DNA of 64,000 nt from Stenotrophomonas maltophilia D457. GTDB lineage: Bacteria > Pseudomonadota > Gammaproteobacteria > Xanthomonadales > Xanthomonadaceae. The notes beneath the pieces were generated by a model, which saw only the letters and a program-made list of their open reading frames with translations, did no database searches and was not told the origin of the DNA. The position numbers and the translations under genes are program-made. The stretch is taken from positions 4,125,001 to 4,189,000 of the forward strand of contig NC_017671.1 in the NCBI RefSeq assembly GCF_000284595.1, given 5' to 3'. Positions 1 to 7,658 of the stretch are shown one piece after another (within the stretch, counting starts at the first letter, position 1; each line of letters starts with the position of its first letter).

Positions 1-1019
1 GCATACGCGGCGCGGTAGCGGTACTCGCTGGCAATCTCCACGCTGCACGGCAGGCCGGCGATGGCCTCGATCCAGTAGCGCGCGGTCAGGCCGGCGTAGT
101 AGCTGGTGCCGCAGGCAATGATCTGCACGCCCTCGATGCCCGACAGCACCGCTTCGGCATTCTTGCCGAACAGCTCGGCCGGGAAACCACCGGCGTCGAT
201 CGCCGCCTCGATGGTGTCGCCCAGCGCGCGCGGCTGCTCGTGGATTTCCTTCTGCATGAAGTGGCGGTACGGGCCAAGCTCCAGCGATGCCAGCGACACG
301 TCGGACAGGTGCACATCGCGCTCGACCGGCCGGTCATGCTCATCGAAGATGCGCACGCCATCGCGACGGATCTCGGCGGTGTCGCCCTCTTCCAGGAAGA
401 TCACCTTGCGGGTGGCCGAGATCACCGCCGAGACGTCGGAGGCGACGAAGTTCTCGCCCTCGCCCAGGCCCACCAGCAGCGGGCAGCCCATGCGCGCGCA
501 GACGAAGCGCTCCGGCTCGGCGCGGCTGACCACGGCCAGCGCGTAGGCGCCGGTCAGCTCCTTCACCGTGTGCTGCAGCGCCACCAGCAGGTCATCGCCG
601 CCCTTCAGGTGATGATGGATCAGGTGGGCGATGACTTCGGTGTCGGTCTGCGACTCGAAGGTGTAGCCCAGCGCCCGCAGCTTCTCGCGCTGCTCTTCGT
701 GGTTCTCGATGATGCCGTTGTGCACCAGCGCCACGCCGTGGCTGATGTGCGGATGCGCGTTGGCCTCGGTGACGCCGCCGTGGGTGGCCCAGCGGGTGTG
801 GCCGATACCCAGCACCGCATTGAACCCTTCGGCCTCGGCCGCCGTGGCCATTTCCGACACGCGACCGGTGCGGCGGACACGACGTACTTCGGGGCGCTCG
901 GCGTGATCGATCACCGCGATGCCCGAGGAGTCGTAACCACGGTACTCAAGCCGCTTCAGGCCTTCGATCAGCACCGGCACCACGTCGCGATCGGCGATTG
1001 CACCCACGATTCCACACAT
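1..1019 (-). CDS. glmS: Glutamine-fructose-6-phosphate aminotransferase (isomerizing), N-terminal part, cut by the window edge
   Basis: GlmS makes glucosamine-6-phosphate from fructose-6-phosphate and glutamine, the first step towards UDP-GlcNAc for peptidoglycan and LPS. The reverse strand opens with MCGIVGAI: the Cys after the initiator Met is the nucleophile of the class II glutaminase domain. Further family motifs follow: LEYRGYDSSGIA, GIGHTRWATHG and HNGIIEN. About 339 residues are present, covering the glutaminase domain and entering the first sugar-isomerase domain (IACGTSYYAG near residue 305). The reading frame runs off position 1. It is divergent from the export locus starting at 1223, so the 203-bp gap must hold promoters for both directions. 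The downstream partner enzyme gene, glmU, lies about 9 kb away on the same strand. Confidence 0.95.
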   Translation of the reverse strand, partial: MCGIVGAIADRDVVPVLIEGLKRLEYRGYDSSGIAVIDHAERPEVRRVRRTGRVSEMATAAEAEGFNAVLGIGHTRWATHGGVTEANAHPHISHGVALVHNGIIENHEEQREKLRALGYTFESQTDTEVIAHLIHHHLKGGDDLLVALQHTVKELTGAYALAVVSRAEPERFVCARMGCPLLVGLGEGENFVASDVSAVISATRKVIFLEEGDTAEIRRDGVRIFDEHDRPVERDVHLSDVSLASLELGPYRHFMQKEIHEQPRALGDTIEAAIDAGGFPAELFGKNAEAVLSGIEGVQIIACGTSYYAGLTARYWIEAIAGLPCSVEIASEYRYRAAY

Positions 1020-1061
1020 GTCACGCGTTTCCTTGAAGACGATCGGCGCATTCTAGCCCGC

Positions 1062-1130
1062 GTGTCCGGCTTCCCCCTCCTGTCCGCTTAATGAAAGTGT
1101 CCGGAAAGGTGTCCGCGGACACCCGGACAC
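1062..1130. promoter_or_regulatory. Repeated GTGTCCG dyad, probable activator-binding sites (UAS)
   Basis: GTGTCCGG occurs at 1062-1069 and 1097-1104. A perfect 14-bp palindrome GTGTCCGCGGACAC lies at 1109-1122, followed directly by the inverted half-site CCGGACAC at 1123-1130. The cluster sits about 45-115 bp upstream of a sigma-54-type promoter, where enhancer-binding proteins usually bind. The natural candidate ligand is the sigma-54 activator encoded at 6312-7658 in the same locus; this is inferred from position only. Confidence 0.65.
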
Positions 1131-1172
1131 TCCCGCGGCCCGCCCAACCTGTTGAACTGAAAGGAAATAAAG

Positions 1173-1190
1173 TTGGCACGCTACGTGCTT
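1173..1190 (+). promoter_or_regulatory. Sigma-54 (RpoN) -24/-12 promoter of the export locus
   Basis: TTGGCACG-ctac-GTGCTT matches the RpoN consensus TGGCACG-N4-TTGCWW at all but one informative position. Exactly 10 bp separate the -24 GG (1175-1176) and the -12 GC (1187-1188). Transcription would start near 1200, about 23 bp before the first ATG of the adaptor gene. The locus encodes its own sigma-54 activator with a GAYTGA loop, which supports the call. Confidence 0.75.
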
Positions 1191-1222
1191 GGTACTGGCT
1201 ACCACCGTCAGGCACGCACCCG

Positions 1223-2500
1223 ATGATCCGCGACACTTCCGCACAGGACCAGATCGTTTCCTCCGCCCCGGCCGGCGCCACCCGCGCCAACTGGCAGCGT
1301 TACCGCTGGCCGGCGCTGGGCGCCATCGTGCTGCTGGCCGGCATCGGCTGGGCCGTGCATGCCTGGTCCAATGCCAGCCGCTCCTTCGACAGCAGCCGGG
1401 TGCGCATCGCCGAAGTGAAGCGCGGCGACCTGGTCCGCGACATCGCCGCCGACGGCCGGGTGATCGCCGCCAACAGCCCGATCCTGTACGCCATCTCGGC
1501 CGGCACCGTGGACCTGAAAGTGGTCGCCGGTGACGTGGTCAAGAAGGGCCAGGAACTGGCGGTCATCGACAGCCCGGAACTGCGCAGCAAGCTGGCCCAG
1601 GAACAGGCCACCCTGGCCGGCCTGGAAGCCGAGGCCAGCCGTGCCGCGCTGGACGCCACCCTGGCCCGCGCCAAGTCGCGCAAGGAAACCGACCAGGCCA
1701 CCATCGAGCGCCAGGCCGCCGACCGCGACCTGCAGCGCTTCCAGCGCGGCTACGACGGCGGTGCGGTGCCACAGATCGACCTGGCCAAGGCCAAGGACTC
1801 GCTGAAGAAGGCCGACATCACCCTGGCCAACGCCACCACCGATGCGCGCCTGCAGAGCCAGGGCGCCGACCTGGATGCCCGCAACAAGCGCCTGCTGGCC
1901 GACCGCCAGAAGGCCGTGGTGGCCGAAGTGCAGCGCCAGGTCGACGCACTGACCCTGCGCGCACCGTTTGACGGCCAGGTCGGCCAGGTGCAGGCGGTCC
2001 AGTCCACCAACCTGGCTGCCAACGCGCCGGTGCTGGGCGTGGTCGACCTGTCCAAGTTCGAGGTCGAGATCAAGGTGCCGGAGAGCTTCGCCCGCGACCT
2101 GGCGATCGGCATGCCGGCGCAGCTGACCGGCGGCAATGGCAAGCCGTTCCCGGGCGAGATCAGCGCGGTGTCGCCGGAAGTGGTCAACGGCGAGGTCAAC
2201 GCCCGCGTGCGCTTCGCCAGCGCGCAGCCGGAAGGCCTGCGCCAGAGCCAGCGGATGTCGGTGCGCGTGCTGCTCGATACCCGCAAGGACGTGCTGAAGG
2301 TCGAGCGCGGCCCGTTCGTCGAACAGGGCAATGGCGTGGCCTACGTGATGGATGGCCGCACCGCGGTGCGGCGTCCGGTGGAACTGGGCGTCAGCAGCCT
2401 GGGCGAAGTGGAAATCAAGTCGGGTGTGCAGCCGGGCGACCGCATCGTGGTCTCCGGCAGCGACCTGTTCAAGGACGCCGAACGCGTCTCCGTCAACTGA
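1223..2500 (+). CDS. Periplasmic adaptor subunit (HlyD/MacA type) of an ABC efflux system
   Basis: This 425-residue membrane-fusion protein would connect the inner-membrane ABC permeases encoded downstream to an outer-membrane channel. It has a short cytoplasmic N-terminus, one membrane anchor at about residues 29-47 (WPALGAIVLLAGIGWAVHAW), split biotinyl-lipoyl-like halves, a long helical hairpin at about 115-230 rich in Ala, Lys, Glu and Gln, and a beta-barrel (TLRAPFDGQVG onward). I chose ATG 1223 because it lies just downstream of the sigma-54 promoter; the frame stays open further upstream only through the regulatory dyads. The ATPase gene follows after 28 bp. No outer-membrane factor gene is adjacent, so a TolC-like partner must come from elsewhere. 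The exported substrate is unknown. Confidence 0.88.
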   Translation: MIRDTSAQDQIVSSAPAGATRANWQRYRWPALGAIVLLAGIGWAVHAWSNASRSFDSSRVRIAEVKRGDLVRDIAADGRVIAANSPILYAISAGTVDLKVVAGDVVKKGQELAVIDSPELRSKLAQEQATLAGLEAEASRAALDATLARAKSRKETDQATIERQAADRDLQRFQRGYDGGAVPQIDLAKAKDSLKKADITLANATTDARLQSQGADLDARNKRLLADRQKAVVAEVQRQVDALTLRAPFDGQVGQVQAVQSTNLAANAPVLGVVDLSKFEVEIKVPESFARDLAIGMPAQLTGGNGKPFPGEISAVSPEVVNGEVNARVRFASAQPEGLRQSQRMSVRVLLDTRKDVLKVERGPFVEQGNGVAYVMDGRTAVRRPVELGVSSLGEVEIKSGVQPGDRIVVSGSDLFKDAERVSVN

Positions 2501-2528
2501 TACCTGAATCCTGGAGAGAGGACACCCC

Positions 2529-3254
2529 ATGTACATGCTCGAAATGCGTTCGGTCGCCAAGGTCTTCCGCACCGAACAGGTGGAAACCCACGCGTTGCGC
2601 TCGCTGGAACTGCAGGTCAAGGAAGGCGAGTTCGTCGCGGTCACCGGCCCGTCCGGCTCCGGCAAGACCACCTTCCTCAACATCGCCGGCCTGCTGGAAA
2701 CCTTCACCAGCGGCACCTACCTGCTTGACGGCCAGGACGTGAGCACGCTGGGCGATGACGCCCGCAGCCGCCTGCGCAACCAGAAGATCGGCTTCATCTT
2801 CCAGGGCTTCAACCTGATTCCCGACCTGAACCTGTTCGACAACGTCGACGTGCCGCTGCGCTACCGGAAGATGAGTGCCAACGAGCGCCGCGAACGCATC
2901 GAGAAGGCGCTCACCCAGGTCGGCCTGGGCTCACGCATGAAGCATTACCCGAACGAACTGTCCGGCGGCCAGCAGCAGCGTGCGGCGATCGCGCGTGCGC
3001 TGGCCGGCAGCCCGCGCCTGCTGCTGGCCGACGAACCGACCGGCAACCTGGATACGCAGATGGCCCGCGGCGTGATGGAACTGCTGGAGGAGATCAATGC
3101 CGCCGGCACCACCATCGTGATGGTCACCCACGACCCGGAACTGGCCGCGCGCGCGCAGCGCAACGTGCACATCGTCGATGGCCAGGTGACCGACCTGGTG
3201 CGCGAACCGGTGCTGGCTACCCCGCCGCGCCACATCGTTGCCGTCAACGAGTGA
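2529..3254 (+). CDS. ABC transporter ATP-binding protein, MacB/LolD class
   Basis: This 241-residue nucleotide-binding subunit powers the two permeases that follow. The motifs are intact: Walker A GPSGSGKT (40-47), Q-loop FQGFN, signature LSGGQQQR (144-151), Walker B LLLADEP (164-170) with TGNLD after it, and H-loop VTHD. Length and motif wording fit the MacB/LolD/YknY class, which drives mechanotransmission rather than classical transport. The RBS GGAGAG lies upstream of the ATG, and the next gene begins 10 bp after the stop. It is closely similar to the ATPase at 58809-59504 across the motif regions, so the two probably serve equivalent modules. Confidence 0.9.
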   Translation: MYMLEMRSVAKVFRTEQVETHALRSLELQVKEGEFVAVTGPSGSGKTTFLNIAGLLETFTSGTYLLDGQDVSTLGDDARSRLRNQKIGFIFQGFNLIPDLNLFDNVDVPLRYRKMSANERRERIEKALTQVGLGSRMKHYPNELSGGQQQRAAIARALAGSPRLLLADEPTGNLDTQMARGVMELLEEINAAGTTIVMVTHDPELAARAQRNVHIVDGQVTDLVREPVLATPPRHIVAVNE

Positions 3255-3264
3255 GGGCACTCCC

Positions 3265-4566
3265 ATGTTCGCCTACTACACCCGATTGGCGGTACGCAGC
3301 TTCCGCCGCAACAAAATCCTGACCGCACTGATGGTGGTCGCCATCGCGCTCGGCATCGGTGCCTCGATGACCACGCTGACGGTGTTCCACGTGCTGTCCG
3401 GCGACCCGATTCCCGGCAAGAGCGACCAGCTGTTCTACGTGCAGGTCGATCCGCGCCCGCGCGGCGGCTATACCCCGGGTGAGGAGCCTGAGGAACAGAT
3501 GACACGGCGCGACGCCGAGACCCTGCTGCGCGAGAAGCGCGGCATCCGCCAGGCGATGATGAGCGCGGGCGGCGGCACGGTGGAACCGGAGCTCAGCACG
3601 CTCAAGCCGTTCTCGGTGGATACGCGCTGGACGTCGGCCGATTTCTTCCCGATGTTCGACGTGCCGATGCAGTACGGGCGTGCCTGGAACAGCAGCGATG
3701 ATGACAATCGCAGCCGGGTGGTGGTGCTGTCGAAAGCGATCAACGACAAGCTGTTCCAGGGTGCCGACAGCACCGGTCGCGAGATCCGCCTGAGTGGCCA
3801 TTCACTGCGGGTGATCGGCGTGATGAAGAAGTGGAATCCCGAACCCCACTTCTTCGATCTGACCACCGGCAACTACGGCAAGGATGAAGACCTGCTGGTG
3901 CCGTTTTCCACTGCGATGGACCTGGAGTTCGGCAGCAACGGCAACATGAACTGCTTCGGCGAGAATCCGGATGGCAGCAGCAACTCGATCAACGCGCCCT
4001 GCAGCTGGATCCAGTACTGGGTGGAGCTGGATCCGGCCAAGGTCGAGGACTACCGCAGCTACCTGGCCAACTACTCGGACCAGCAGCGCGCAGCGGGCCG
4101 TTTCGAGCGCCCTACCAACGTGCGCCTGCGCCCGGTGATGGAGTGGTTGACGTTCAAGAATGCCGTGCCCAGCGACGTGCGCCTGCAGATGTGGCTGGCA
4201 CTGGGCTTTCTCGGCGTCTGCCTGGTCAACACGGTGGGCCTGCTGCTGGCGAAGTTCCTGCGCCGCAGCGGCGAGATCGGCGTGCGCCGCGCCCTCGGTG
4301 CCAGCCGTGGGCAGATCTTCCTGCAATGCCTGGTTGAAGCCGGTGCGATCGGCGTTGCCGGCGGCGTGCTCGGCATCGGCCTGGCCCTGCTCGGCCTGTA
4401 TGCGGTGCGCCAGCAACCCGTGGACTACGCGAGCCTGGCCCACCTGGACGGCAGCATGCTGCTGCTGGCCATTGGCCTGACCCTGTTCGCCAGCCTCGCC
4501 GCTGGTTTCCTGCCCGCCTGGCGCGCGATGCAGGTTACCCCGGCCATCCAGCTCAAGTCGCAGTAA
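3265..4566 (+). CDS. MacB-type ABC permease A (FtsX/MacB_PCD family), 433 aa
   Basis: This inner-membrane permease has the MacB layout: one N-terminal membrane helix (about residues 13-38, with GIGASMTTLTVF), a large periplasmic domain (about 45-300), and three C-terminal helices (about 308-330, 355-385 and 400-425). LLAKFLRRSGEIGVRRALGA is the family's coupling-helix region. ATG 3265 was chosen over upstream non-ATG codons because it follows the ATPase stop by 10 bp. It pairs with the 404-residue permease that follows, giving a heterodimer instead of the single MacB homodimer. The protein at 60783-62144 is its clear paralogue, sharing the IGASMTTLTV and LSGDP motifs. Confidence 0.88.
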   Translation: MFAYYTRLAVRSFRRNKILTALMVVAIALGIGASMTTLTVFHVLSGDPIPGKSDQLFYVQVDPRPRGGYTPGEEPEEQMTRRDAETLLREKRGIRQAMMSAGGGTVEPELSTLKPFSVDTRWTSADFFPMFDVPMQYGRAWNSSDDDNRSRVVVLSKAINDKLFQGADSTGREIRLSGHSLRVIGVMKKWNPEPHFFDLTTGNYGKDEDLLVPFSTAMDLEFGSNGNMNCFGENPDGSSNSINAPCSWIQYWVELDPAKVEDYRSYLANYSDQQRAAGRFERPTNVRLRPVMEWLTFKNAVPSDVRLQMWLALGFLGVCLVNTVGLLLAKFLRRSGEIGVRRALGASRGQIFLQCLVEAGAIGVAGGVLGIGLALLGLYAVRQQPVDYASLAHLDGSMLLLAIGLTLFASLAAGFLPAWRAMQVTPAIQLKSQ

Positions 4567-4587
4567 GCACGAGTACGAGGACCTCCC

Positions 4588-5802
4588 ATGGATATCCGCC
4601 CCATCCTCAGCACCCTGCGCCGGCACAAGACAGCCGCCGCCCTGATCGTGCTGGAAGTCGCCCTGACCTGCGCCATCGTCTGCAATGCCCTGTTCCTGGT
4701 CACCCAGCGCGTTGAACGGATCAGCCAGACCAGCGGCCTGGCCGAGAACGAGCTGGTGTTCGTCCGGGTCAGCGGCATCGGCAAGCAGACCAATGGCCAG
4801 GCCCGCACCCAGGAGGACCTGTCCGCCCTGCGCGCCGTTCCCGGGGTCACCGCCGCCGCGAAGGTCAACCAGCTGCCGTTCCGCCCGAACTCCTCCAATA
4901 CCAGCGTTTCGCTGAAGCAGGAACAGGAACGTCCGACCGCCTTCGTCACCATGTACATGTTCGGCGAAGGTGGACTGTCCACGCTTGGACTGCAGCTGAC
5001 CGCCGGCCGCGACTTCCAGCCCAGTGAATACAGCAACGTCGAGGATGCACAGAAGAACGCCTCCACCAATACCGCCTCCTCGGTGATCATCAGCCGCACG
5101 CTCGCCGACAGGCTGTACCCCGGCGAGAACGCACTGGGCAAGACGTTCTACATGGGCAAGCAGCCACTGCACGTGGTGGGTATTGTCGCGTCATTGGCCA
5201 CGCCCACCGATTACAACAACAACACCACGCTGTCGATGGTGCTGCCTGTGCGGACCGATTTCACCCAGGGCCCGTACGTCCTGCGCACCGCTCCGGAACG
5301 GCGCGAGGAAGTACTCAAGGGCGCGATCGCCGCGCTTGAACGCAACGACCCCAACCGGCTGGTGCGCGAGAAGCTGACCTATGAGGCGCAGCGCAATGAC
5401 TACTTCAAGAACGACAGGGCCATGGTCGGGCTGCTGATCACGGTGTGCATCTCGCTGCTGGTGGTCACCGCACTGGGCATCATCGGCCTGGCCAGCTTCT
5501 GGGTGCAGCAGCGCAGCAAGCAGATTGGTATCCGTCGCGCGCTCGGCGCGACGCGTGGGCAGATCCTGCGCTACTTCCAGACCGAGAACTTCCTGCTGGC
5601 CACGCTGGGCATCGTGCTGGGCATGCTGGCCGCCTATGCGATCAACCTGGCACTGATGAACATGTACGAGCTGCCGCGCATGCCGCTGCACTACCTGCCG
5701 CTGGGCGCACTGCTGCTGTGGGTGCTTGGCCAGATCGCGGTGTTCGGACCGGCCCGGCGCGCGGCAGCGGTACCGCCTGCGGTTGCCACGCGGGGCGCAT
5801 GA
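4588..5802 (+). CDS. MacB-type ABC permease B (FtsX/MacB_PCD family), 404 aa
   Basis: This is the second permease of the module. It has an N-terminal helix (about residues 15-38, ALIVLEVALTCAIVCNALFLV), a periplasmic domain, and three C-terminal helices starting near residue 280 (VGLLITVCISLLVVTALGII). The sequence SKQIGIRRALGATRGQILRYF is the coupling region facing the ATPase. It starts 21 bp after permease A and ends one base before the PDZ-protein gene. It is paralogous to the 404-residue permease at 59558-60772, which has the same length and near-identical IGIRRALGAT and YFQ(T/I)EN motifs. Retention of the unequal A/B pair in two loci argues that heterodimer formation matters. Confidence 0.88.
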   Translation: MDIRPILSTLRRHKTAAALIVLEVALTCAIVCNALFLVTQRVERISQTSGLAENELVFVRVSGIGKQTNGQARTQEDLSALRAVPGVTAAAKVNQLPFRPNSSNTSVSLKQEQERPTAFVTMYMFGEGGLSTLGLQLTAGRDFQPSEYSNVEDAQKNASTNTASSVIISRTLADRLYPGENALGKTFYMGKQPLHVVGIVASLATPTDYNNNTTLSMVLPVRTDFTQGPYVLRTAPERREEVLKGAIAALERNDPNRLVREKLTYEAQRNDYFKNDRAMVGLLITVCISLLVVTALGIIGLASFWVQQRSKQIGIRRALGATRGQILRYFQTENFLLATLGIVLGMLAAYAINLALMNMYELPRMPLHYLPLGALLLWVLGQIAVFGPARRAAAVPPAVATRGA

Positions 5803-5803
5803 G

Positions 5804-6190
5804 ATGCGTATCCGCTGGATGCTGATGATGATGCTCCTGCCACTGCCGGCACTGGCCGGCGGTGGCAGCTCGCAGACACTGGAGTGGCGCCAGGACGATG
5901 CGCGCCTGGCATTGCGTTCGAGCGAAGGCCAGGTGCGCGTGGAAGCCGCCGGCCCGGAAGCCCGCTTCGGCGTGCGCAGCGGCGATCGCATCCTGCGGGT
6001 GGATGACACCACCGTACGCAGGATCGAGCATCTTGCCGAGGCCCTGCGGCGTTCAAGCGCCGCCAGGGCCTATCTCCTGCTGCAGCGCGACAGGCAGGAA
6101 CTGACGGTCGCGGTGGACGCCGCTGCCTGGCGCAGGGCGCTGGTCGCTCCGCCTCCGCCAGCACCGCCACCGCCGCCGCCCCGACGCTGA
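5804..6190 (+). CDS. Small secreted PDZ-domain protein
   Basis: A 128-residue protein with a signal peptide (MRIRWMLMMMLLPLPALAGG) and one short PDZ-like domain. The segment at about residues 45-105 contains ARFGVRSGDRILRVDDTTV, the usual ligand-groove strand and turn. A proline-rich tail follows, ending in runs of PPPPP. It starts one base after the permease B stop, so it is probably translationally coupled. A periplasmic location next to the adaptor and permeases suggests a sensor or substrate chaperone for the exporter, but nothing in the sequence proves this. The family assignment is moderate because PDZ domains diverge strongly. Confidence 0.75.
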   Translation: MRIRWMLMMMLLPLPALAGGGSSQTLEWRQDDARLALRSSEGQVRVEAAGPEARFGVRSGDRILRVDDTTVRRIEHLAEALRRSSAARAYLLLQRDRQELTVAVDAAAWRRALVAPPPPAPPPPPPRR

Positions 6191-6311
6191 GCCCGCCGCC
6201 CCGACGGCTACGGGTTTGGCTATGCTTGATGGGTGGCGCCGGGCTCTCCCGGCGTATGGACACGAACACGGCTCCATCGGCGCCGCCCATCCCTTTCTGC
6301 AGAACCGCTTG

Positions 6312-7658
6312 ATGCCTTCGATCCTGATCATCGACGACAACGCCAGTGTGGGCACTGCACTGGACGTGCTGTTCTCCCTGCACGACATCGACACCCTGCA
6401 GGCGCAGAGCCCGGCCGAGGGGCTGGCCCTGCTCGAGTCGCAGCCGGTCGACCTGGTGATCCAGGACATGAACTTCAGCGAGGACACCACCTCCGGCGAG
6501 GAGGGCGAAGCGCTGTTCGCACAGATCCGCGCACGCCACCCGGACCTGCCGGTGATCCTGCTGACCGCCTGGACCCACCTGAGCAGCGCGGTGGACCTGG
6601 TCAAGGCCGGCGCCGCCGACTACCTGGCCAAGCCCTGGGACGACCGCAAGCTGCTGACCACGGTCAACAACCTACTGGAGCTGTCCGAGGCGCGGCGCGA
6701 ACTGGACCGCCGCCGCAGCCGCGAGCTGCGCCAGCGCAATGCGCTGGAAGAAAAGTACGACCTGTGCGGTGCGGTCTTCGCCGATCCGGCCAGCGAGCGC
6801 GTCATCGCCCTGGCCTGCCAGGTCGCGCGCTCCGAGCTGCCGGTGTTGATCACCGGTCCCAATGGTGCCGGCAAGGAGAAGATCGCGCAGATCATCCAGG
6901 CCAATTCACTGGTGGCCAAGGGCCCGTTCATCACGGTCAACTGCGGCGCGTTGCCGTCGGAGCTGATCGAGGCCGAACTGTTCGGTGCCGAGGCCGGCGC
7001 CTACACCGGCGCCAACAAGGCACGCGAGGGCAAGTTCGAAGCCGCCGACGGAGGCACGCTGTTCCTGGATGAGATCGGCAACCTGTCGCTGGGTGGGCAG
7101 ATGAAGCTGTTGCGCGTGCTGGAAACCGGCCGCTTCGAGCGCCTGGGTTCCAATCGCGAACGCCAGGTCAAAGTCCGCGTGGTCAGCGCGACCAATGCCG
7201 ACCTGCCGGCGATGATCCGCGACGGCACGTTCCGCGAAGATCTCTATTACCGCCTCAATACAGTGGAACTGGTACTACCGCCGTTGGCCGAGCGCGCGGG
7301 CGACATCGTTCCACTGGCCGAGCGTTTCCTGACGGCCGGCAAGCCGCTGTCCAGTGCCGCCAGTGCCGCCCTGCAACGGCACCCGTGGCCGGGCAACGTG
7401 CGCGAACTGCGCAACGTGATCCAGCGTGCCGAACTGCTGGCGACCGGCAACCGCATCGAGGTGGCCGACCTGAACCTGCCGCGCACCGCACCGGCGCCAC
7501 GCCCCGCACCGAGCGCTGGCAACGATCCCGACCGCGAGCGCATCGAGGACGTGCTGGCACGCAACCACGGCGTCATCGCCCAGGCGGCTGCCGAACTCGG
7601 CCTGAGCCGCCAGGCCCTGTACCGGCGCATGGACCGCCACGGCATCCCACGCGAATGA
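6312..7658 (+). CDS. Sigma-54-dependent response regulator (NtrC family)
   Basis: This 448-residue activator has three parts. The receiver (1-118) carries the acceptor Asp52 in VIQDMNF and the conserved Lys in LAKPWD. The AAA+ domain has Walker A GPNGAGKE (182-189), Walker B GGTLFLDEIG (247-256) and the sigma-54 contact loop GAYTGA (229-234). A Fis-type helix-turn-helix ends the protein (IAQAAAELGLSRQALYRRM). The loop has Tyr where GAFTGA has Phe, a change known among functional activators. It is preceded by a 121-bp gap and overlaps the kinase gene by ATGA. It probably activates the sigma-54 promoter at 1173-1190, in a feedback loop with the exporter. Confidence 0.92.
   Translation: MPSILIIDDNASVGTALDVLFSLHDIDTLQAQSPAEGLALLESQPVDLVIQDMNFSEDTTSGEEGEALFAQIRARHPDLPVILLTAWTHLSSAVDLVKAGAADYLAKPWDDRKLLTTVNNLLELSEARRELDRRRSRELRQRNALEEKYDLCGAVFADPASERVIALACQVARSELPVLITGPNGAGKEKIAQIIQANSLVAKGPFITVNCGALPSELIEAELFGAEAGAYTGANKAREGKFEAADGGTLFLDEIGNLSLGGQMKLLRVLETGRFERLGSNRERQVKVRVVSATNADLPAMIRDGTFREDLYYRLNTVELVLPPLAERAGDIVPLAERFLTAGKPLSSAASAALQRHPWPGNVRELRNVIQRAELLATGNRIEVADLNLPRTAPAPRPAPSAGNDPDRERIEDVLARNHGVIAQAAAELGLSRQALYRRMDRHGIPRE

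Noticed and set aside
1091..1222. Upstream extension of the adaptor gene to an ATG at 1091
   Set aside because: It would place coding sequence over the activator dyads and the sigma-54 promoter; ATG 1223 fits the predicted transcription start.
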